This document shows positions 45,163 to 64,000 of a stretch of DNA of 64,000 nt, one piece after another. Origin of the DNA: Polytrichum commune (Eukaryota; Streptophyta; Polytrichopsida; Polytrichales; Polytrichaceae). The DNA is taken from the NCBI GenBank assembly GCA_950295325.1, contig OX485803.1:4464001-4528000 (forward strand), written 5' to 3'. Numbering within the stretch: position 1 is the stretch's first letter; the number at the start of each line of letters is the position of its first letter. The notes below the pieces were generated by a model. That model worked only from the letters and a program-made list of their open reading frames with translations, was not told the origin of the DNA and did no database searches. Made by a program: the position numbers and the translations under genes.

Positions 45163-48100
45163 GGAGAAGGGGAAAATCTGCAAGTCCCCCTAGCCTCTTT
45201 TCCAACCATACTGATAGGAACTGAACCTAACTTCTAAGCAAGATCAATGTTGGTTGTTAATCAACAAATGGGGATTAATATGTCCTCAATATTTGGAACA
45301 CCTACTATTTGCAAATTCCTTTGAATAATTGGTAGAGGTGAAAACCCATGCGACACAACAGTATGGATAGGGAATTATCACATATTGACCCAGAAACAAT
45401 ATTAAAAACAGCCTTGATTTATCTAACTTTAAAAATACACCACATGTAAGTATCCTCATATGGCACCATTTTCCTTCCTTAAATAGACAAGTGTCCCATG
45501 TTACATCAGATGACATCACTACAACATTCTTAGTATTTTCATATTTCCCAATTGACAAAAATTCAAAACCTCGCAATAAAAATGCCCCAACTTGCACTAT
45601 TTGAACTTCTTAATGGTGACCTTTGCCCGCCAAATTGCTTAGTATGGGTCCAAGGTATGGTCCTCTCTAGTCTCATCAAGTCCATGCAAATTTACACTAA
45701 GTATCGTCCTCACTGATATACCCCGAACCGGACATCTTGTCCATGCCGGTTTGCCCTAGTGTCCACGCCGGTTCAATTCAGGCCAACCTTGGGCTGAATT
45801 TTATTCATTATTTATTTCTCTAATTTTAGGTTTTTAGGCCAATTTGATCCGTCTTGGGGATGGATGAGATTGCATATATTCATGAGAATCTTTCATGTCT
45901 AATCTTTGACACAACTTTCAAGACAATTCACACTTCAAGATTTGCGGTCCGCCGCCGATTCGGTAGGTTCCTAATTATTAGTATACTTATAATCTATAAT
46001 AAGTATTACATAAATATTTTCTATAATCCATTTTGGAGTCACCCTTTATATATATATATTCATTCAATTACTATAATGAGTTGAGTATGAGTATTTGATA
46101 GTATTGTGTTTCCAATAGCATTAGTGTCTATATACCATACGGGAACCTTCATACCTAAACAAAATAGCCCTAGTATCAATATGATTTACAGTGGTATTGA
46201 CTTGGAAAATAATAACTTGGATACACAAAGACTCTCTCACCTTGATGTTGAGTATGAATACCCATGAATATATGGGTTCACCTATAAACCGGTCCATTTT
46301 TGGTAACTACCTCCGTCGATCTCATTATTTTTGAGGGCCATAGGTCTTTGCAATTCTAGGGCTCTAAGTGGATTGTTTGTTGTTCGTTCTTGTGGTCAAA
46401 TGAAGCGATCAATTGTTCTAACAAAATGTGAGGAGGATCACCAAGAGATAACTGCACATCCAAAGGAATGCTTGTAGATGTGATTGTGGATCTATGTTGC
46501 ACACGGTTCCATAGACTCAGGTGTTCAAACAATCCATCAACTCAAGAAACACGTCCTCCATATGTTTTCTTCAGCTTCAACTTCCTGTAAACTTTTGTCT
46601 CCATTTTTAATGTCTTTTGGTTCTTTAAAAGTTGAATCTTTTTTTCAGACTCTAAACCTTACATGTTCAATCACAAAATGGTCATTGTAAGTACATTGAG
46701 AATAATATAAATAAAGAAATAACCAATGCCGGGCAATTCAATGGGAATTTGAGTCCATGGGCCTTACCCTGTTCAAGAATTCTCTTGGTGCAGGGTAGGG
46801 TTCATTGCCTACCTTGTGGTGGGTGGTTTCTTGGCTTCCTACCTACCTAGCTAGTTATTTCTGTCAAGTAGAGAGAAGATTTCACGGCGGGAATCAAACC
46901 GCCAGCCACTCCATTCGGAAACAAGTACCTCTTCATTATCATTTGGTAGTTTAGGGTCATCTCGGATCGGTTCATTAAGAAATAGAATTTGAATGGGAAG
47001 AAAGACTTGGTATTGCAAAGCAAAACATGGGTAGGGCTAGTGAACAAGGTTTTGGTCAATGGCATGGGGCACACTTGTCATTACTTTTATACGTTAGGTT
47101 CAGTGGATTGTGTTTTATGTTTGGTAACTCATAATAATCTCACCGTAAAACACATGGCATTTGAATGAAATTAGCACATGTATTGTCAAAAAATTCTCTA
47201 AATTATAGGGGCCCGTTTTGTACATCCACCTTTGCTTCAAAAAGTTGATAGCCTTTTAAATGTACACACTAGAGAGAAGTAATACCTCTTCCTTATGTAG
47301 ACTACGTATGCTAATGCCTCGATGTATACCCCTTTCTACACTCACATTAGTTCATATGTGGTATGAAGAGTCCACCCCTAGGGTTCATGGCATGAGATAT
47401 CATATCATATAGGATAATGGGTATTTTATAGTAAGAACAACTACCAAAGGTATTTGGGGTCTAGGAAGCACAATTCAAAGATAGTTTTGCCAAAATATCT
47501 CTTTTGTACGGGTCTTTCTTGATTCATAGGACCAATAACTCACATTAGATTGTGTCAAAAATTGGCATTTGCATGGATTTTAGTGATTAGCATTTGCGTG
47601 AGTTGTGCGTATGTACCTTGTAGCACACTAGTTTGGACATGTGCAGTCTTGGCCCATTGCACTTGTGCAAACAAATAAGGGGCTACCTCCATGTGCACCC
47701 AGCCCTACCCTTGACGAGTGGGTCATCCAATATTGCCAAACCAAGTAGACATGTACAATGGACGGGGAGAACCGACGGCTAGTTACACATGAACCGTTTG
47801 AGAAATAACCGGTTCAAATTGAAGACTTCAAGAAAATTATTGATTCATTTAGGGGATTTACATAATATTCCTCAAATTTGTAAAGGAGGGAGGGAGGGAA
47901 AAAAATTATTAAAAAAAAAAATCAAGATGTAACTAGCTGGATCTTGACCGATTATGCCCAAAAATCTCCTTGTGTTAAGAGCCTACTACAACAACAAAAA
48001 AATGTTCATTTATGGTAAGGATGAATAAGCCTTCCATATGAGTAGTAGATAAGTCAAACTTGCCAAACCACCCATACAATCCACCCTCGGTATTTGTTAA

Positions 48101-50417
48101 CACTACGGAGCAAGGAAATTAGTAACACTTATGTGGTATTCACACTTTTACACTTATCGAGGGTAACATAGACAATTTGTAACACTTACATTATAACACT
48201 TATGTGGCTTTGGAATTTAAAACATTAACACATATATGAATAAAGGATGGAAATACATAAGCTATGAATTTCATCTTACATCCAAGTGGAATGGAGAAAA
48301 GAATCTATAGGAGATTAATGACATTCTTGTGCATGCCAAGATCCTATTTCCTTTTGAAGTGTTCAAATGCTTTAGATGAGAGGTGTCATATCAATAGGTC
48401 TGTGATCCAAAATTTGTTTCAAGGTCACTAATGCATTGTCAATCCTGATCCATCCACCACCACATCACTAATTTGGACATTGTGAACTTCTTCAATGGGT
48501 TCTTTATCAATTGCATCATCTTTTTCATCAAGCATACCTTTAATGTCCTCAATATTTATGTGGAGATTGTTTAGATCAAATTCTTATTCACAAATGATGA
48601 ACTCATGTGCATTCATAATGAGTCCAATTGCACTCGCTATAGATGCCAGTGCCAATTGTTTGATAAGGTAAATGGGTTTAGGGTTAGGGTTTCTATCAAT
48701 TTCATCCAAGTTATAAAATTTCATAACTTCGCTTTTCTCCAAATTAACACTCCCCAAGGTGACTTCATTAAAGAAGGGAGCATAATTTTTATGAATTCTC
48801 TTCGCAATTAACACTTACTAGTGTATAATGTAATTTTTTTGGAGGGGAGCACAAACATGCAATGTTAACACAGGGGTAACACGAATCAAGGGTGGACTGT
48901 ATGATTAATATCCACTGGTCTTTAGACATCGCGCTTCTGGTTTAAGGTATCGATATGTTGGAATCCTAATACTTTAACATTTTCGGGTCATCAAATTAAT
49001 ACTTTAATCTATTTTATACATTATTACTAGAAATCGCCAAACTTCCAGAAATATTGTAATAACATATATGACAAATTGATTAGAAATTGTGACACCACAG
49101 AGAACTTGATGTCAAATATTGCGGATTAGGAAATAATGTGCACCCATGTTATTATTCCCACAGTATTGTCTGCATTCATCTTAATATTGATTTATGGCAA
49201 CCTCTGTGTGGACCCCATATAGATAGATGTAAACACCAATTTCAATAGTTGTCTGCAAATGTGGTGTCACATGTTCATTTCAATGCAAGCTGCCATGTTC
49301 AGGTGGTATAGATATACACATGAAATATGATGTTGTTTGATGAGTAAGACCTATACAAATAAAGCATTCAACTCTTATTAGAATCCTTGCCAAGTTCAGC
49401 CGTACACATAAAACTGCCACAAGTCCCACATCACTCTTAGGAATATAACTCGTGGATAAATTCCATCCTGTTGTAATAGTTCCAAGGACAAGGACAAGGA
49501 AGGACTCTTTCTATTTTTGATGGAAGTGATAGGAATTTGGCACACAAGAGCTGAAAGAATATAGCAAAGAATGCTGAGAACAGCACAGAATGTTGGAAAT
49601 AACTTAAGGCACAATAACATGAGTAAACATGAAGTGAGCTTTCTAGTCATTAAAATAACCGAATCACAAAAGACAAAGTAAACATGAAGTAAGCTTTCTA
49701 GTCATTAAAATAACCGAATCAACTTATACACAAGCATGTCACTTTTAACACATAGGCTGAGCTGTGAATGCTTGCTTGATTGCATCCATGTGCATCCTAA
49801 CACCAAGACCATATACAAAGTGTTCCCACTAATGAGTTCCGAGTGCCAAGCTTGGAAAGAGGGAAGGAAGATGAGGAGGAAAAGTTAAGGGGATGTAGGA
49901 CTGAATGGTGAGTACGACGAAGCCAGCCTGCACCTAAAATGTGCAAAACAGTACAGTGAGACTGGAAGGGGGGAAATTGAAAAACAAAAACTCTACAATA
50001 GACACTATGAGTATCTTCACTAAGGCCAATATTGCAGAACAGTGCAATGGCCTCAGGTGAAAACAAATGGAAGAGTTTCTGTCGAGCACATTTACTCTAA
50101 GCAGAAAGCTGGTTCAGTCTGCAGATCGTGCAGCACAACAGAAATTCGTCAGGAATCCCATATAAAACCAGGCACCCAGGCCACAAGGCATAGGTATGAA
50201 GAATAAGGCCAGGTGGCAAAAACATTAACACTATAAAAGTGAAACAGGATAATAAGCCCCTGCACAGAACTTCCTTTCCCTCCTGGACTTCCTGCTTTCC
50301 TCCTGCCAGATTATTGCACATCTGGCCACACATTATCTGCCTACTGCAAGTAAATTGGCTTGAACGGCGAACCAAAACCCCAACCCAAGCTTTCCTGCCT
50401 TTCTTCAATGCAGGTCC
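45163..50417. other. Intergenic DNA between PFK and UBP12/13 (convergent genes)
   Basis: No gene is supported. Contents: a third R2 repeat relative at about 46,140-46,265; a sequence at about 46,860-46,990 whose minus strand carries a B-box-like GGTTTGATTCCCGCC and may be a decayed tRNA-derived SINE; a relative of the 212-bp unit at 47,775-47,880; a short telomere-like GGGTTTAGGGTTAGGGTTT at 48,674-48,692; and a 58-bp tandem duplication at about 49,620-49,730 (GTAAACATGAAGTGAGCTTT). The 3' untranslated region of the minus-strand gene should occupy the last few hundred bases. Confidence 0.5.
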
Positions 50418-62131
<11,714 letters not shown>

Positions 62132-62760
62132 CCTGCCCGACGCCTAATTCCCTTCCTCCGCAAGGCCCTAAACAAAACACCACCGTCGCAACACCTCACA
62201 CACAGAAACCCTAGCCCGATGCGCACACGTCCCCGAGCAGCCCAATTCCTTTCCCACGCACGCGATTGAATTGCCCGATGTCGCTCGCGTATACCTCTGC
62301 CTAGGAGACCGCTTAGGTTTCCTCGCTGTCGGGCGAATCCTTGGCCTACACAAGTCTTTGTTGTTGTTGTTGTTGTTGTTGTTGCGACGATGTAACTCGG
62401 TTCCAAGGTTAACCTGTCTGTCTGTCTGTCTGTCTGTGTGCGTGTCAAGCAGCGGAACGCTGGCCCTCTTCTGTGTGCGTGTCTCCCTCTCTCTCCCTTT
62501 CTCTCTCTCCCTTTCTCTCTCCCACTTTCTCTCTCCCTCCCTCTCTCTCTCTCTCTCTCTTCGTCTTTGTGTGTCTCCGTTGCGGAGCGAAACCCTACCC
62601 CTGGGAGAAGGCACCAGGAGGGTAGCGGGGCCGGGCCGGGGATGGGGACAGTGTGCGGTGCGGACCAACGCGGGCCGGGAACCGCTCGCATCGCGGGCGG
62701 GGGCGGGGGCCCTGTTCTCCAAAATCCAGATTCTCTTACGGGTAACGTTCTTCGGGAACG
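62132..62760 (-). promoter_or_regulatory. Leader/promoter region of UBP12/13 with microsatellites
   Basis: Upstream of the start codon, in gene orientation, lie a (GA)n/(AGAGAG) tract of about 100 bp (62,480-62,570), a (GACA)n run (62,408-62,437) and an (ACA)n run (62,358-62,384), in a clearly GC-richer island. Plant 5' leaders often carry GA/CT tracts. No TATA box can be assigned with confidence. The long frames on both strands across this stretch are products of the simple repeats. Confidence 0.6.
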
Positions 62761-62857
62761 GGCGGCTCGTAGGTAGCTAGGTGCCTACTCTTTACCCGTG
62801 GAATTGATGTTGGATTTATGGTTAAACGATATCTCCACCGCCATTTCCCATGTACAA

Positions 62858-62859
<2 letters not shown>

Positions 62860-62893
<34 letters not shown>
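62860..62893 (+). repeat. (TAA)n microsatellite
   Basis: About eleven tandem TAA/AAT units lie upstream of the UBP12/13 gene. Confidence 0.95.
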
Positions 62894-62894
<1 letters not shown>

Positions 62895-63039
62895 CTCATT
62901 GGGTGACCCAGTGGTGTCTTCACAACGTAGCATTCTATAGAAAATGAGAGAACATTATAACCGTGAGGCTCTAATCCTCTCTTATGAAAGACTACAACTG
63001 TAGTTGTCCACTTTGCTCATGCGCGTTCATGGTTGTTTA

Positions 63040-63428
63040 GATAGATAGATAGAAGATAGATAGATAGATAGAAACTCCGGTCCCTTTTTAGCAAGGGGCC
63101 GGCGTGAATAAAGTGTCCGTTCGTAATGTCAATGACCCGATGCCCACTGGACAAGGGGACATTGGGGCAATACTACTCTCCCCTTTCGAGGATGGGCACT
63201 ATAGTGACACACTATACTAGTTCCTAGCTAGCCACTAGTGCCTTGAAGATACCGGACATGGTATCCCCCCAAAGGGCTTTGAGGTACCCATACAACAAGG
63301 TCCAAGGACCCCCCACCATAGTTGGGTGGACTAAGGTGGTGAGCACCACGCCGGCATGGGGAATAGAACCCACAACCTCCTCATTGGGGGCCATGAGCCC
63401 TAACCACCAAGCCAAGGCCCGTGGTGCC
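63040..63428 (-). mobile_element. Complete tRNA-derived SINE, 389 bp
   Basis: On the minus strand the element begins with a tRNA-like head: A box TGGCTTGGTGGTTAGGG, then B box GGTTGTGGGTTCTATTCC about 35 bases later. A tRNA-unrelated body follows, and the 3' end is a simple (CTAT)n tail (plus strand (GATA)n at 63,040-63,072). It is flanked by a perfect 13-bp duplication TCATGGTTGTTTA (63,027-63,039 and 63,429-63,441). The head and B box mimic a protein frame (63,224-63,457), which is not a gene. Such SINEs are copied by pol III transcription and a partner LINE. The (CTAT)n tail rather than poly(A) means a partner different from the LINE behind the A-tailed insertions. Confidence 0.93.
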
Positions 63429-63441
63429 TCATGGTTGTTTA

Positions 63442-64000
63442 CTATACATGTAACCAAACTTTTTCTTGGATTTTGTTCATCTTCTTCTCAAATGCGGGTC
63501 AAGGACCCAAGCTACTCATTTATCACCTAGAATTTTTTACATAACTAATTGACAACTACCCAAATACATCTAGTGTACTAGATTATTTTCAATGCATTCT
63601 AGGGAGCAACTATAGTTAACTAAATGTATATAACATCCACATTGAATGAATTGGACCAAAAATAGTCAGAATAAGTAATGTCCAAGTGTGAACGCAAAGT
63701 GGTTAGGACCAAAGAATTTAAAATCGTTGAAGTCGGAGTTGAGGAAGGTGTGATTTAGGCTCCAAAATCGAAGATTCTCTCATTTTCAATGTAGTGTTGT
63801 AGGGGGGAACACTTTTATCGTTCAATGTTGTGTGAGTGGACAACATCAATAGGAAATTCTACATGAGTCATTTGCCTATGAAAAACAAGTTTAATGTCAA
63901 TATTGATTATGTCATGTCTTTGAAGTGGTCACATGTAGGATAAGTTGTTGTTGAATTAGCTATTCATTATAGAATACCCACAATACAAGTTGGTAAGCAC
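63442..64000 (+). repeat. Intergenic DNA and repeat family R3, copy 2
   Basis: From about 63,680 to the window end the sequence is the uninterrupted relative of 13,400-14,580 (GGAGTTGAGGAAGGTGTGAT, GTTCAATGTTGTGTGAGTGG, TTTGCCTATGAAAAACAAG, TTATAGAATACCCACAATAC). It supplies the empty site for the 810-bp element at 13,641-14,450. It runs off the window. There is no gene. Confidence 0.75.

Noticed and set aside
46860-46990. Possible tRNA gene or SINE head
   Set aside because: There is only a B-box-like word on the minus strand. No convincing A box, cloverleaf or target duplication was found, so it is mentioned only within the intergenic entry.
48674-48692. Telomere-like TTTAGGG words
   Set aside because: Only two to three units; too short to call an interstitial telomeric array.
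63224-63457. 77-codon frame with a VVGSIP-like motif
   Set aside because: It is the tRNA-derived head and body of a SINE. The A and B boxes and target duplications explain the sequence.

Overview
This is nuclear DNA of a land plant. It holds two spliced, apparently intact genes with plant-type products, GT-AG introns, many small DNA transposons, and nested and non-LTR elements. The seedless-plant flavour (the N-terminus of the ubiquitin protease, and a CENP-B/jerky-type pogo transposase) suggests a lycophyte, fern or bryophyte rather than a flowering plant, but this is an inference and the species cannot be fixed from the sequence.

Layout. Positions 1-18,900 are gene-poor, AT-rich and full of decayed repeats. 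They include two 500-bp Harbinger/Tourist-like MITEs in opposite orientation (5,248-5,747 and 9,154-9,653), a 92-nt foldback, a 109-bp Stowaway-type MITE, an array of about 212-bp tandem repeats (12,046-12,850), an 810-bp GGGG...CCCC terminal-inverted-repeat element, and one copy of a 0.5-kb MITE-like family. Positions 18,959-29,491 hold a pogo/jerky-type transposase pseudogene on the minus strand, split by an 8.9-kb CACTA element (20,217-29,115) with AAA target duplications. Joining the flanks restores the host reading frame across the junction. The CACTA element carries a DUF4216-type fragment of a TNP2 transposase on the minus strand and, diverging from it, a multi-exon TNPA-like gene on the plus strand with one in-frame stop.

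Positions 30,200-36,200 are repeats with an 84-bp LINE/SINE tail insertion. Positions 37,089-44,391 (+) are a 13-exon ATP-dependent 6-phosphofructokinase gene, preceded by a tandemly duplicated 0.4-kb leader or promoter segment and carrying a duplicated, phase-compatible exon in intron 1. Its last intron contains the second copy of the 0.5-kb MITE-like family. A 240-bp non-LTR insertion lies just downstream. Positions 45,200-50,400 hold no recognisable gene.

Positions 50,418-62,131 (-) are a 32-exon UBP12/UBP13-type (USP7 family) deubiquitinase gene. All exon phases close to a 1,114-residue protein, essentially the length of Arabidopsis UBP12. Its leader region is rich in microsatellites. Upstream of it is a complete tRNA-derived SINE with a 13-bp target duplication, and the window ends in a repeat that serves as the empty site for the 810-bp element.

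The two host genes (glycolysis, and ubiquitin-dependent regulation) are about 6 kb apart, convergent, and have no evident functional link. I see no undescribed multi-gene system. The most informative structures are the nested transposons with readable empty sites and the exon and leader duplications in the phosphofructokinase gene.
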